64,000 nt of DNA from Adiantum capillus-veneris. Taxonomy: Eukaryota; Streptophyta; Polypodiopsida; Polypodiales; Pteridaceae. The stretch's first letter is position 1. The number at the start of each line of letters is the position of its first letter. The stretch covers positions 100,015,747 through 100,079,746 of the forward strand of contig CM043954.1 in the NCBI GenBank assembly GCA_014529385.2, in the 5' to 3' direction. The translations under genes and the position numbers were made by a program. Shown here in pieces: positions 43,659-55,690 of the stretch. The notes under the pieces are model-generated. The model worked only from the letters and a program-made list of their open reading frames with translations. It made no database searches and was not told the origin of the DNA.

Positions 43659-45040
43659 TCAGTTCTCATGTAGTGAGTTAGTAATGCATAGTCTATTGCC
43701 ATAGAGAAGATAACCATCTTGTAAAGTAAATGGTTCTTCTTTCTTCCCTAATGCAAGGGCTGGAATCACATCTCTAAAATCGGGATCAATAGCATACTCA
43801 TCTATCATTGAAGATAGATCATTGTGAGTTGCTATGAAAACCGCATTCACTCTCGGCCATCTTGAGAGTGCATTAGCTACTTGATTATGCTTGCCAGCAA
43901 TGTGAGCAATATGAAAATGAAATTGCGAAAGGAAATTTGCCCACCTCATTTGTTTGTCGAAGAGCTTGGTCTGTGTCATGAAGTACTTAAGACTTTGGTG
44001 ATCCGTTCGCGCAGAATGAAAGGAGTCCCCAATAAATAGTGCTTCCATGAGTCTAAGGCATGTAGAACTGCAAGGAGTTCCTTTTCATATATGCCTAAAG
44101 CTTGCTCAACAGGGTCGAGCCTTCGACTCTCATAGCCTATGGCGTTCCCTTCTTGGAGCAAAACAGCTCCAAGGCAATCACCACAAGCATCACATTGGAC
44201 CTCAAATGGTTTTGAGAGATCCGGTAGTGTAAGCAGAGGTTGAGAGATAAGCTTTTCTTTAAGCTTTTCAAAAGCATTGTTCTCCTTAGCAGACCATGTA
44301 TACCTAACACTTTTCTTTGTTAGGTCATGTAATGGTCCCGCAATTTGTGAGAACTTTTCTACGAAGCATCTATAGTATGCACACATACCTATAAAGCTTC
44401 TTAGTTCATGAAGATTCCTTGTTTTAGGCCATCCTTTTATTACCTCTAACTTTGATCGATCCATTTGGATGCCATCTTGAGAGATAATGTGACCTAAATA
44501 CTGAATCTCTTGCAAGAAAAATTCACTTTTCTTTTGATTAACATAAACTTTATTCTCTCTCAAAACTTGAAATATTACCTGGAGGTGTTGCTTGTGTTCA
44601 TCTAATGAATTAGAGTAGATGATAATATCATCAAAGAACACTCCAGTGAAGGTTCGATGAGGCCTGAACAGCTTCTCCATCAAGCGGTTGAATGTGGTTG
44701 GTGCATTGGTCAAGCCAAAAGGCATGACAATGTATTCATAAAGACCAAATGTGGTGAGAAATGCGGTCTTTACAATGTCTTGATCAACTATCCTTATTTG
44801 ATGATAGCCACTTTTTAGGTCAATCCTACTGAAGTAGGCCAATCCTTGTAGCTTATCAAATAGGTCTTCTACCCGTGGAACGGGAAACCTATTTTTGATA
44901 GTGATCCTATTTAGTGCTCTATAGTCGACACACATATGATATGTGCCGTCTTTGTTTTGCACTAATAGCACAGGTGAGCAAAATGGAGATGAGCTAGGCC
45001 TAACCGTGCCCTTCTCAACTAACTCATGCACTTGCCGCAT
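43659..45040 (-). pseudogene. Chromovirus reverse transcriptase and RNase H
   Basis: 45040-43976 is one open frame of 354 codons: VHELVEKGTVRPSSSPFCSP, DYRALNRITIKNRFPVPRVE, LKSGYHQIRI, PFGLTNAPTTFNRLME, the catalytic FFDDIIIYS, then LGHIISQDGIQ and the RNase H start (FEVQCDACGDCLGAVLLQEG, YEKELLAVLHALDSWKHYLLG). A frame change near 44040 continues with HSARTDHQSLKYFMTQ and HIAGKHNQVANALSRWPR to 43659. RT active-site residues are intact. Confidence 0.9.
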
Positions 45041-45099
45041 AATCCCCTCTTGTTGAGCTTGAGAAACTCTATAAGGAGGTTTGTTAGGCGGTGAACTTC

Positions 45100-45720
45100 C
45101 TAGAAGAAGTTCAATTGCATGGTCATCATTACCTCGTTTAGGAGGTAGCTCACAAGGGATGTCGTCAATAAAAACATCTTGAAACCCCTTGAGAAAATTG
45201 GATAGCTCTAATTCCTTTTGGTTGCTTTTATTTTATTTTGCTAAAGCATAAGGTTCATTTTGAGAATCTTTAACAAAAATCATGTACACGGAAATAGAGC
45301 TCTTTATTGACTTGTTGAAAGCTAGTGTATGTACAATGGGATAGTGTTACCCATTTCCTTAGCATCTATATATATGTCTTTTTCCCTAAACTTAAAGGAG
45401 ATTCTCCTTTCAGGGAATTTAACATTGGCAGCCAGGCGGTCAAACCATGGTGCCCCTAGGATTACATCCTCATGCTTGAGAGGAGAGATAAAGAAGTCCT
45501 CTTTGTCCACATACCTTTGAACATGAAGCCTCAATTTCCCGATTAAGGGAGTGACCGAAGCTTCTTGATCCTTGAAAGCACTGTCTGCGGATAGGACATC
45601 TCCCATCTCATAGGCTTGTATGCCTAGCTTGGTGGCCAACTATATATATATAAAGTTGTGAGTAGAACTAGGGTCAAAGAATAAAAGCATCATGTTCTCT
45701 TACCTTTCCCCAAGCATGGC
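45100..45720 (-). pseudogene. Chromovirus protease and linker, degenerate active site
   Basis: On the minus strand FFDPSSTHNFI stands where the family has an Asp-Ser-Gly protease active site followed by STHNFI; the Asp is kept but Ser-Gly is replaced. A short (ta)n tract and stop (45640-45655) follow. Then 45639-45322 reads LATKLGIQAYEMG, HVQRYVDKEDFFISPLKHED and VILGAPWFDRL, the second protease motif. The linker to RT carries a stop (TAA on the minus strand, near 45232) and DVFIDDIPCELPPKRG near 45150. Confidence 0.75.
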
Positions 45721-47306
45721 ATAGAGGAGATCCTTTGTGGTGAGTTTGGTGAGTCTCCTCCTCTTGGATTTCAACCAAGGAAGCTCTAGGAGGATCTTGA
45801 TGGTTGTTCTTTTGGGGACAAGCGCGGTACGCATGCCCTTGTTCGCCGCACTTGAAACACCGGTTATCCTTGCGATAACGCTCAAGCTCTTCAGGAGAGA
45901 GTTTGTTCTTACCTTTGTAAACTCCCTTCTCTTTAGCTTTGTTGGAATTGCCCTTAGGAGACTTTTGGACATTGTCCTTCCCCTTAGGCTCGTTGGAACC
46001 CTTGTTTTTCGTGGGCTTATTAATTCTTTTCGCCCCCGTTTGGAAATTGATTCTAGAGGCCACCATAGTATGGTGTATTACCGCCGATATGGTACGTGGC
46101 CTTTGGGAGTTGACATACTCCGCCATTTCTTCAGTTAAGCTCGCACAAAATTGTTGCTTTTGCTCTCCAAAATCCAACTTTTTTGAAGACAGTGGCTTTG
46201 AGTTGTAAGTCCCAAAACTTTTCTACATATTTGTGGATGGATTCATAGTTAGAGAGATTTAAGCTTCGCCATTCGGTGAGTACTTTGTCTTTGGCATCGG
46301 TGGCCAAAAACTGCTTCATAATGGAAGCTCTTAAAGCTTTCCATGTTCGTGGAGATTCACCATTGGCTCGTAGGCTAGACAACCATTGCCTGACGGACTT
46401 TTGAAAGTTCATAGCTACATGGCATAGCTTAGAGGACTCCGTGAAGCCCTCATCTCCAAACGCTACATCCAATTGTTGGATAAAGGCCAAGACTTTGTCC
46501 GTAGCACCAAAGGTGCCATCATAGGTAAGGAAAGAGATTCTCTTCCCTCCCTCTTTGAACTTCTTCAGCTTGGATGACCTCTTCCATGCGGCATAGGATT
46601 TCCTATGGCCTCTTCTTTTTGATGGTTCAAAGGTTGCACCATCACTTTCTTCAGAAGGTGAAGAATTTGAAGAAGGTGGAGAAGAGGGTGACCTCTTTCT
46701 CGCCTTTTTCTTGGCTTGATCTTCGTCGTCTTCACCATCACTTTCATAAGAGGAAGAGGATGAAGAAGATGGAGAAGAGGGTGTTCTCTTTCTCGCCTTT
46801 TTCTTCTCTTTCTTTTTATCATCCCTCTTTGAATTATGGTGTGGAAAAGAGTGTGATGGTCTTCTCTGCTTTGGTGGTGATGGAGAGCGTTTAGCCCGCC
46901 GTCTTCGTGGAGTCATCTCCGCCGAGGTGGCGGGAGACTCACTTCTTTCTCGTTCCTTTGGTGGAGGCTCTTGAGTTATCCTTTGGGAAGGAGATGCATC
47001 ATCAAGAAGTAAATTCTTGAGCCCTTCGTATGGATTCTCTTCTTCTTTCCGAATCGGAGAGAGACCTCTTTTGGGAGTATCACAAGGAGGCTTCCTAGGT
47101 GTTCTCTCATCATGGTGATGAGCTTGGAGAATCCCGTGAGCACGGAGCTGCCGTTGCACTTCACTTTGGAGAGATGGATTTCCCATGGCTTGTTGAAGCC
47201 TAGAAACAAGATAGTTAACAAGCATCGGAGCATCATTAGTAGCTTGCTCATTAGCAAAATCAAAGTTATCAACATTAATTTCACTCTCTTTACAATTGTC
47301 AGCCAT
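45674..47306 (-). pseudogene. Chromovirus gag with a single-base frameshift
   Basis: The frame starts ATG at 47306 (MADNCKESEINVDNFDFANE) and reads LQQAMGNPSLQSEVQRQL, a long basic Ser/Arg/Lys-rich region with two similar acidic/basic blocks, FLTYDGTFGATDKVLAFIQQ, and WKALRASIMKQFLATDAKDK. Near 46165 one extra T (ttttgg instead of tttgg of the sister copy) shifts the frame. The rest continues at 46177-45674 as EQKQQFCASLTEEMAEYVNSQ and a CCHC knuckle (CFKCGEQGHAYRAC, about 45818-45862). The uninterrupted site for the DNA transposon of the plus copy is at 46321-46349. Confidence 0.9.
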
Positions 47307-47710
47307 TCTAACAACTTTTAGGTGTAAACTTTTTAGGTATACTTTGGCACTTCAAGCCCTAGTTTCTACTCCTCTTTACCCCGTTAGAAAAAACACTCAA
47401 GCTACTGTACCCGTGGCTCGAATACCATTAATTGCAAGGAATAGAAGAGAGGGTCTTTCAACACCAAAATAGCACCGGCTCCTGTCAAGCTTCTAATAGC
47501 TCAATAGTGGTTAAGCCGTAGGCAAGCCCCATAGGACTCCATTATTAAGACCATAGCTCTCGACAGTGATGCCCCGTTAACTGCACGAAGGCAGGTGCAC
47601 TAAAAGGCTGAAAAATCCCTATTCTACTTACTCACAGGCAATTAATAATACCAACCATTTATAGCTAGCTTGAGGACCTCCCTTCTTGAGCAAGAAAAGA
47701 TAAACCTTGT

Positions 47711-47723
47711 GCTCTGATACCAA
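47711..47723 (-). other. Primer-binding site, initiator tRNA-Met type
   Basis: The minus strand reads TTGGTATCAGAGC directly after the 5' LTR end at 47724. Confidence 0.88.
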
Positions 47724-48916
47724 TGTAACATTTAATGGCCTAAAAACTTGTGTGTAGCAGAAATTAGCATGAACATAGTGGGAATTTCATTAGAATGGAT
47801 TCCTAATGAGAATTACAAGAGTGCTTGGGTGGAGAGAGCAACAAAAAGCATAACACCTAGTTAGATAGCATGAAAAATACTTTCAAAAGAGAGAGAAATT
47901 AAGATATTGACAACAGTTGAGGACCGAATTTGCATGGAGCCGGTCCCCCCTCCAAAAGGCTTTGTATTATGGTTTCTCCCATCAAGAGAGACATTGTACA
48001 ATACAATTCTTTGTGTTCCTTCAAGACTAGCTAGTGCAATGAAGATGAAAGCTTCATGCACTAAGCAAAACACTTAACAAACACAACATTAATTATCCCC
48101 GTTCTCATACCCAAGACCTCACACACCTTCGAAGATGGTGAGAGCTAACAGGGTATGAGAGTAGATTGAGAGGAAGAAGGAGTATCTTATGAGAAAGATG
48201 TACATCTCCTCACATAATCACTCATATTAGCATAGCTTAGCTTAGTAATTAGCATGGTAGAGGAGATGAGAATGCATTGAAGCTTGGCTCTTGGTTGGAT
48301 TTGCATCACAAAGCCAAGAGTTGTTGGTGTAGGCCTCCCTTCTCACAAGCTTGGAGTAGCTGGTAAGCTTTCCATTAAAGCTTGAGAAGGAGAGAGAGTC
48401 TTCTTTACTTCACACATGAGATTGTGTGAGTGTGTGTGTGATAATGCCTTGCAAAAATCAGCCCCCTCTCTCTCTCTTGGGTGAGCCCTCTTGCTATTTG
48501 CTCTTCCTCTACCCTCATTAGACCTCCTCAGGTCAAGCCAATGACTATTAAGAAGCATAAGTGATAGCCTTCTGACATGTGTCCCCCTTTCCCTTTTGTG
48601 AGAGCTTTAGGTAATTTAATAATTCAGCTAAACTCTCATTGGACCCCTTTGCCTCCTGGCCAATAGGAATCAGGCAAGCCATTGGGCTGCTGAATGCTCA
48701 TTGGACCCCTTGGGAGACTGTCCAATAGTCTTCTAGAGGACTTAATTCTCATTGGTTATTTTATTAAGTGTTTTTAAATTAATTAAACTAGATTTACTCT
48801 AGCCTAATTCTCATTGGTCCACCTCCAAGGCCATCCAATAGAAATTGGGTACAGCTTGTGGGCATCTGGGCTAGGGAGCTGACATGTGTCCCTCATTCCC
48901 TTTGTGTAAAGGGAGC

Positions 48917-48968
<52 letters not shown>

Positions 48969-49343
48969 CTTTCTCTCTCATCCCCTACAAGAAAGTCTCG
49001 CCCCCTCCCAAGTAGGGATTGCTAAGACTTTTTTGTACACACAAAGCATCCAATTCCCTTAAGGTTGACCTTTGGGCACAACCTTTGAATTTTGGAACCT
49101 TAGCATTTTGGAAGTCTTAATGGGCTGAACCTTAGGGTCTTTTTAGCCCATTGTTGCACATGGATCTTTTGCAGATGGCCCCCCCTTTGGATCCCTATTT
49201 TCCCTCGTTTGGATCCCTACTGTGGCCAGTCTGCTAGCTTAACCAATATTTTAGCTTTTTCTCCCCTGGCACTTCCCCATATTAAATGATCAGTTTAACA
49301 TGAGAAAATCATTTAGGAGAATTAGATATTGATTATTATGACA
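47724..49343 (-). repeat. 5' LTR of the minus-strand chromovirus (1620 bases)
   Basis: Collinear with 40433-42025. The length difference comes mainly from a longer (gt)n tract at 48917-48966. It ends at 49343, followed by the AGTAA duplication. Confidence 0.92.
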
Positions 49344-49348
49344 AGTAA

Positions 49349-50290
49349 AGTGAGCAGAACTAGAGACCAGTTATTAGCAATATCTAGTCAAAAGACCAGC
49401 ATAAATTTAGAAAAAATACTTCTTTGTTTGTGTCCAAGCTTAGATTAGTAAACAACATTCCTTAAAAAAAGCCTCTAACACAAAATAGGGCTAGATTTTA
49501 TGCCAATTTTTAATAGAGCATCAAACTTAGAATATGTATGTATGTATAGTTTATGGCAGTACCCCCAAGAGATGGCTGTACTAAAAAAACCACTAAGCCA
49601 GATATCCAAGACTAAAAAAGGCAACCAATAATCAGCAACAGGTTGTAGGTAAAACAAAGCTAACAAGCAACTCCACCTCAATAGAGAGATTAAGCCAGAT
49701 ATCAATCATGGTATTATCTGTATGTATCATAACCAAATTAGAACCTGCAATTTCCAAACTCGATTTTAGCAGTAAATCACTTCATGTGGTTTTGTACAAA
49801 AAACCTTGTAAGCCAAATTCATTTCTCAGGAAAATCCCCACGCAATTCTCTAAAGGAATATGAATCAACTCATAACATTCCAGAATATAAACCAGTGTTC
49901 AGCATCTACCCCACCTCAGTAGAAGTATTAAGCCAGAAAACAATTATGGTATTATAACCAGAACTTGCAAATTTATCATTTGAGTGAGTTACCCCTTATC
50001 CTCCTATATCAAAATGTCAACCATTCAATATCAACCATATTTTATAAATCAACAGCACAAGGTCCTGTCAAACCTAGATTAGTGGTAAAAAGCCAATGTC
50101 GTAAAGATGCACAGTACACACTAAAGATGGTGAATAAATAACCTTCGAAGTGGAAGCCATCCTAACAATCAACACAGTAGCTACGGATATGTATTCCTGC
50201 AGAGACAAGCATCAACCTTTCTTGCATATTCTTCTCTACACCAAGTCTAAGTGAGGAAGGAGAAGACACCCCTCACCTTTTTATAGTGAT
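49349..50290. other. Non-coding sequence continuing the pre-insertion region; minus-strand promoter candidate at its end
   Basis: It shares repeats with 39600-39740 (gattttatgcca ... atcaaac ... agaatatg), showing that the chromovirus split one region. At 50278-50285 the minus strand reads TATAAAAA. About 125 bases downstream the minus strand has ATGGCTTCCACTTCGAAG (50160-50143) followed by GT, which could be a first exon and donor site. No further coding sequence is recognised. Confidence 0.35.
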
Positions 50291-50852
50291 AGTCGTTTGG
50301 TAAGCAGCAGCTCAAAGTATGTTGGTTACAGTCTGAAATCGGAGACAAGGGAGAACCCCAAAAAATCTTCGGTTATGGAGGTGCAGCAGATGCCTAGCAT
50401 AGGAGGGTAGGATACTTTTAGAATCATACCAAGCAGTTAATGGCCCAAAGTCGTGTCAAGCCACCCATCATCAGATCAAGGTGTATCGTGAAGCATTATG
50501 AGTGGAAGGGGAAGAGTCTTGCCCCGACAGAGTAAACTAACCAAGTAATGCAGAGCATAACCGAGAAGTAAGCCTAGCATTTATGGGTTTAAGGAATTTT
50601 TCAGGGATTGCTCCCACTGAGCCCATGTTCCAAAATATTGGCTCACACTAACCCAAGCAAACCAAGTAAGGTTAAATCCACAAGGGGTTGCACCCACCAA
50701 GTTAGGTTTTTTGTGGTATTCATTTAGCCACGCTAATCAAGATAGCATAGTAGGCCAACAACAAAGAATTCAAGTATCATTTCAGTGTTTTCATACCCAA
50801 GGTGGAGATCCTTATGCTCAGAGTAGGCTGCTTGTAATCAAGCAGCAAACTC

Positions 50853-51096
50853 GGGGGGTTCACTGTTCAGTACCCCCCCTATATAACGTGCGTTCATCAC
50901 AAGGTATTAAAAAAACCCCTCCTTTAACATGTCTAAATGAATAAAATGACCCCTCATTTTAGGATTTTTTCCAAAATTGAATATAAAAACCCCTTATCTT
51001 AATGTGTCTCTGTTAATTGCCTAAAATGTTTTCATTTTAAAACCCCTCCTTCCGAACTCACGTTATACATTAACATGATTACATAGTGCACCCCCC
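50853..51096. mobile_element. MITE-like element, about 244 bases
   Basis: The left end GGGGGGTTCACT and right end AGTGCACCCCCC are inverted; a second inverted pair, TATAACGTG/CACGTTATA, lies 27-38 bases inside. The interior is A/T-rich with repeated 'aaaaccccT' words in both orientations. There is no ORF. A target duplication is not evident, so the superfamily is not assigned. The flank before it (50291-50852) holds no gene I can support. Confidence 0.5.
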
Positions 51097-51234
51097 AGGT
51101 AGCACATGCTTACTCAAACTGCTAGAAGTGTGTTGGGTACAATGTTTACCAACATACATAGTTAGGGTAGTAATATCAATAGGTAGAGTTAGCGTAACTA
51201 GAAATAGCTACCCTGGTCAGATGCAGTGACCAAG

Positions 51235-52082
<848 letters not shown>

Positions 52083-52283
52083 ATGCAGGCCATCCACGTG
52101 ACTAAAGGGGCACGGGGTCTTTAATGAAGACCCCATCATGGGATCGACGTGACAGGCAAGGTATGCGGACCTCTCGAGGACAATCAACGGTCAACAAAAA
52201 AGTGAGGTCAATGCCCCTCACGCGACTCGAATCCATGACTTGGTTCATGGCAATGTGATGAGCTAACCACACGAGCACATGCA
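52083..52283 (-). mobile_element. tRNA-derived SINE, minus strand
   Basis: Read on the minus strand from about 52283, the head has a box A-like TGTGGTTAGCTCATCA (complement of 52256-52271). Box B-like ATGGATTCGAGTCGC (complement of 52222-52236) follows 19 bases later, as in a pol III tRNA promoter. The body contains a perfect hairpin (GGGGTCTT/AAAGACCCC, loop CATT) at about 52113-52134. It runs out near 52083 in an AT-rich tail. An inverted partial copy lies 120 bases to the right. Confidence 0.6.
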
Positions 52284-52404
52284 TTTCGTTTCCTTCAAGG
52301 CACGAAATAAATCTTATATGGTAAACTCTTAGAGGAAAAAATAATCTAGGATAAAAAAACTAAACTCAAACACGTTCATTTAAAATCGAATGCGTACACT
52401 CCTT

Positions 52405-52447
52405 TGCGATGGATCCCATGACGAGGTCTTCATTCAAGACCTTGTTA
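52405..52447 (+). repeat. Partial SINE body, inverted relative to 52083-52283
   Basis: 'gatcccatga' and 'ggtcttcatt', followed by 'aagacc', match the reverse complement of 52112-52148, including the hairpin arms (GGTCTT/AAGACC). The two copies therefore form an inverted repeat about 260 bases apart. Confidence 0.6.
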
Positions 52448-52587
52448 TTTAGTCTTGAGGGCAGGCCATAGTGAACTTTCGTCTTGTTTAAGCTGACAAA
52501 ATATCAAGCTCAAATTTGGGTTGAAAGTTTCTGAGCACTTTTCAAGATTTTTTCCTCTAATGTTGAAAAGTGAGGCTATGGGCGGCC

Positions 52588-52595
52588 TATAAAAA
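52588..52595 (+). promoter_or_regulatory. Candidate TATA box of the mpaB-like gene
   Basis: TATAAAAA lies 46 bases before the ATG at 52634. It would give a very short 5' leader, so the true promoter or start could differ. Confidence 0.4.
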
Positions 52596-52633
52596 CAAAA
52601 GACACTACAAACACAGTGCCGAGATCTGCGGCA

Positions 52634-53797
52634 ATGCTGCTACCTCGGCTTCTTCTCCTCTTCGCGTGCCTGCTAGCGACATGGAAGCTCGCGTGCGCTC
52701 TTCTTCGACGCCGACGCGCTTTCCTCATCTCGGGACTGCATACCCTCCGCCATAGCCACACCATCCACACCCACCTCGCCTTCGTCGACTTCCCCTTCCT
52801 GTTTCGGCGCTCCCTCGAATTCGGCCTCTTCCGCACCTACGCCATCCCCTCCATCTCTTGCACCCTCTCCCAAGCCGGCCATTTTGCCAAAAATGCCTCC
52901 AAGCGCTACGACGACACGGACATCCTAGTCCGGGAGTTGGTCATGCATCATGCCGATGGGGATCGCGGCTCGCTTGCGCTCCGCCGCTTGAATTTCATCC
53001 ACTCCCAGTACAAGATCAGCAATGCAGATTTTCTCTATGTTCTCTCCATCTTTGTTCTGCTGCCTCTGGAATGGATTTCCAAGTATGTGTGTGTGTGTGA
53101 GAGAGAAGGAGAGATGCTTATACGTTCGACCTAATGACATGCTTGTCCATCTGTTCTGGCCAGATATGGATACAGAGCCCTTACCAATGTGGAGAAAACC
53201 TCAGTCTTTACTCTATGGCATGATATTGGAACCCGCATGGGTATCCGTGACATACCGTCCAGCCTCAAAGATTTTGCAGTCTATAAGGAGGACTATGAAA
53301 GCAAGCACATGGTTTACAGCAACACAAACAAGGAGATCGCAGAGATGACGATGAAATTACTCTTGAGTGAGATGCCTGCATTTTTCAGGCCCATTGCGCG
53401 CAAGCTTGTGTATGCGTTCATGGACGATCGCTTGCGCAAGGCAATGGGATATCCCAGACAGCCGGAGTGGTTGAGTGCATTTGTGCTTGGTATGGTCAAA
53501 ATGCATGGGTATGTTGTGAGCTGGATGCTTCCAAGACCCTTGAATTGTGCAGAGATACGCATTCCGTCGGGGTGTCCGGCGTCGCAGGGTGCTCTCTTTG
53601 ACCCTGAGGCTCTGCACAAGTTGTTATGGCAACGGTATGAGCCGTATACATACAAAGAAGGATACAAATTGAAGGAGGTGGGTGCCATGAAGCCTGGGTG
53701 CTTGGGAATTGCATACCCAGGAGAACTATTGCTTCCTCTCTCACAATGCAACAACCTTCCTTGGCCACTTCCCCTAGTTAGAAAACCCCATATGTAG
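52634..53797 (+). CDS. ER-bound oxygenase-like protein, mpaB/latex-clearing (DUF2236) family, two exons
   Basis: Exon 1 is 52634-53082, the intron 53083-53163 (81 bases, GT...AG, with a gt/ga repeat) and exon 2 53164-53797. The frame joins to 360 residues. A hydrophobic anchor lies at about 4-23, followed by RRRR. Family blocks appear in order: FGLFRTYAIPSIS (63-75), RYDDTDILV (91-99), RRLNFIHSQYKISN (117-130), YVLSIFVLLPLEWISKYGYR (135-154), LWHDIGTRMGIRDIP, and MDDRLRKAMGYP further on. R91, T95 and H123 fit the Arg-x3-Thr plus distal His pattern linked to heme binding in latex-clearing protein. Related mpaB enzymes are thought to cleave isoprenoid double bases of lipid substrates at the ER. 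ATG 52634 opens the anchor. No stop or frameshift is seen, so the gene looks functional; the substrate is unknown. Confidence 0.85.
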
Positions 53798-54129
53798 GCC
53801 TTGAGCTTGATTTGCAAGCTTTTGTCGATGTTTATATTATTTTTGGGTAATGTGAATCTCATTGGCATTCCTTCTAAACGTTCCCACTTCATGAAATCAA
53901 AATGTAACGTTGCCTCCCTTCTCTTTTAAACATGGGGGAAGAGATGAAACTTTGCAAATCTTCCAATAATTAGCTCACCCAGACCTTCCTTAAATATCAG
54001 TAAAGCCAATCGTAAGCAATAAGAGATGTATATGGAGTAGCCATACAAGAGGATATGAGACCTCCGGAGTTCTTAAACCGAAAAAAGCAGCTCATGAGGG
54101 TATTGTAACCTATTTTATTACTATTGGTG
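53798..54129. other. 3' flank of the mpaB-like gene
   Basis: No ORF of note. AT-rich words such as tttatattattttt at 53830-53843 may lie in the 3' UTR, but a polyadenylation site cannot be placed. Confidence 0.4.
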
Positions 54130-54540
54130 TACATATGGGTGATGTGAATCACTCCTTGTTTGCTTGGAGAAACTAGGTTGGTATTATAATCATATGCATT
54201 TATGTGGATGATTTGATTGTTGGTGGAAACTATGAGGTTGAAATTGAGCATGTAAAAAGACTTGTGTTGCAATGGCAACATGTGAGGTGGCATGGCTAGA
54301 GATGCTACCAGGACAGTTGGGCATACAGGTCAGAGACTCATTGTCATCTACTACAACAACCTTAATAGTACTACCAATTCATGAAAGACAGCGTCTTGGT
54401 TGGCGACATTGACCTTAGGTATGTGAGGATGGAAGAGCACATTGTGGACATCTTTATGAAGGCAATGGGGGCAGAGAAGTTGAGGCAAGTTTGAGCTATG
54501 CTTTGTGTATGCGAGAGGCTTTGAGCTTGAGGGGCAATGT
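54130..54540 (+). pseudogene. Ty1/copia remnant (RT YVDD block and RNase H end) with LTR start
   Basis: Near 54185-54265 one frame reads CIYVDDLIVGGNYEVEIEHVKRL, the copia RT catalytic block. After a deletion, 54390-54495 reads LVGDIDLRYVRMEEHIVDIFMKAMGAEKLRQ, the RNase H C-terminus. The sequence tgaggggcaa then acts as a purine tract before TGTTAGTTATTAATCTC (54538), a likely LTR start. The two blocks sit about 130 bases apart where about 300 codons would be expected. Confidence 0.7.
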
Positions 54541-55690
54541 TAGTTATTAATCTCAACACATGGTAATGGATGAAAATCAAGCTTGGTGGCCTCTACACCA
54601 AAATGATGCACATAGGCTTCATCGTGGGGAATATAGAAAGGGGGGGGGGGGGAGCACCACCTAGCTTTGGATGTGGCTAGGATGCAAGAGACCTAATAAG
54701 AAACACCAAAAACACAGAGCACATGGGACACAATGACCGATCAAGCACCTACTCATTGTTCCTAGAGACGCATACGTGTTGCAATTGAGCCCGTCATATC
54801 TTTGATTGTTGATCACCTCCGGTATGTCTCACCTCATTTACAGTTATCCTAGACACACAGGGAGAAAGCATATGGTGGTGCCCACAATAAGACCACTGTT
54901 TTGGTACCATTTTGAGAGGTGGTGCAACTAGATGCTCCCTCTAGTGAGTGGGTGGCTACTACGGCTAGAGAGAGGTATATCCAATGCTCTTTGGTTTAAA
55001 AATTACAAAAAAAGATAAGGGTCGGGATAGGTAGGGTAACAAAGATATTAACAAGTCTTCAAGTCATCGAAGAGATGTTTGTCGATGCTTGTGCAAGATG
55101 GCGACACGTCGAGTTGATGCTCCTTAGTGCCATTCTTGTTTGAGTATGCCTCTAGCTTCGTCGCACCATCTAGGATCGTTGTTGTGAGATTTTGGTTGAT
55201 ATCATTGCTCTTCGTCGCTCTTCATTGTTGAAGTTTTTGTCTCTCTTTGCCAAAGAGTGTGCATGCATGCTAGTGTAGATGTGTATTTGCACGGTTATGT
55301 ACATGAATGTGTGCATGTGGATAAGCGTGTGTGAGTATACGAGTGAGAGAGAGATTGAGATTGAAAAAATTGTCTCTCTCTCATGGGCTGATCCGAGAGG
55401 TGCTTGAAGGAAAGTGTGAGAATAGAAATGTGTCTGTGTGCAGGGATTTCAAATTCACGTGATCAAGTGTTTTTTTTTTTGTGATCACATTGTTAATTAG
55501 CAAAATTCTCAATTCACAAGTCTTCACATTCACAGAAAATGGCATGGCGACTTGACGGGGACCGGGAGGCTCGGATTTGCCCGTCGGTATAGATTTATAG
55601 CCCACTGGGCCCCAACGAGATACCAACAATGCTCGGAGATCTACTGCCCTGACGGTCCTGCTTTGTAGCCCGGCGGGCCCCCAGGGTACC
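54541..55690. other. Probable copia LTR remnant and unassigned sequence
   Basis: The first few hundred bases after 54538 should be the copia 3' LTR but have no partner to fix the end. A run of 15 G at about 54640-54654 and gt/ga-rich tracts at 55255-55380 are present. From 55550 the sequence is GC-richer and leads into the TATA box at 55691. Confidence 0.4.

Larger units (their letters stand above)
40433..49343 (-). mobile_element. Full-length chromovirus-type gypsy, minus strand (8911 bases)
   Basis: Flanked by a perfect 5-base target duplication AGTAA at 40428-40432 and 49344-49348. On the minus strand: 5' LTR 49343-47724, primer site 47723-47711, gag, protease, RT, RNase H, integrase, chromodomain trace, purine tract next to 42026, 3' LTR 42025-40433. 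Coding regions are nearly complete but carry a few frameshifts and stops. LTR identity is about 96% in the first 300 bases by eye, so the insertion is not very recent. Confidence 0.95.
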
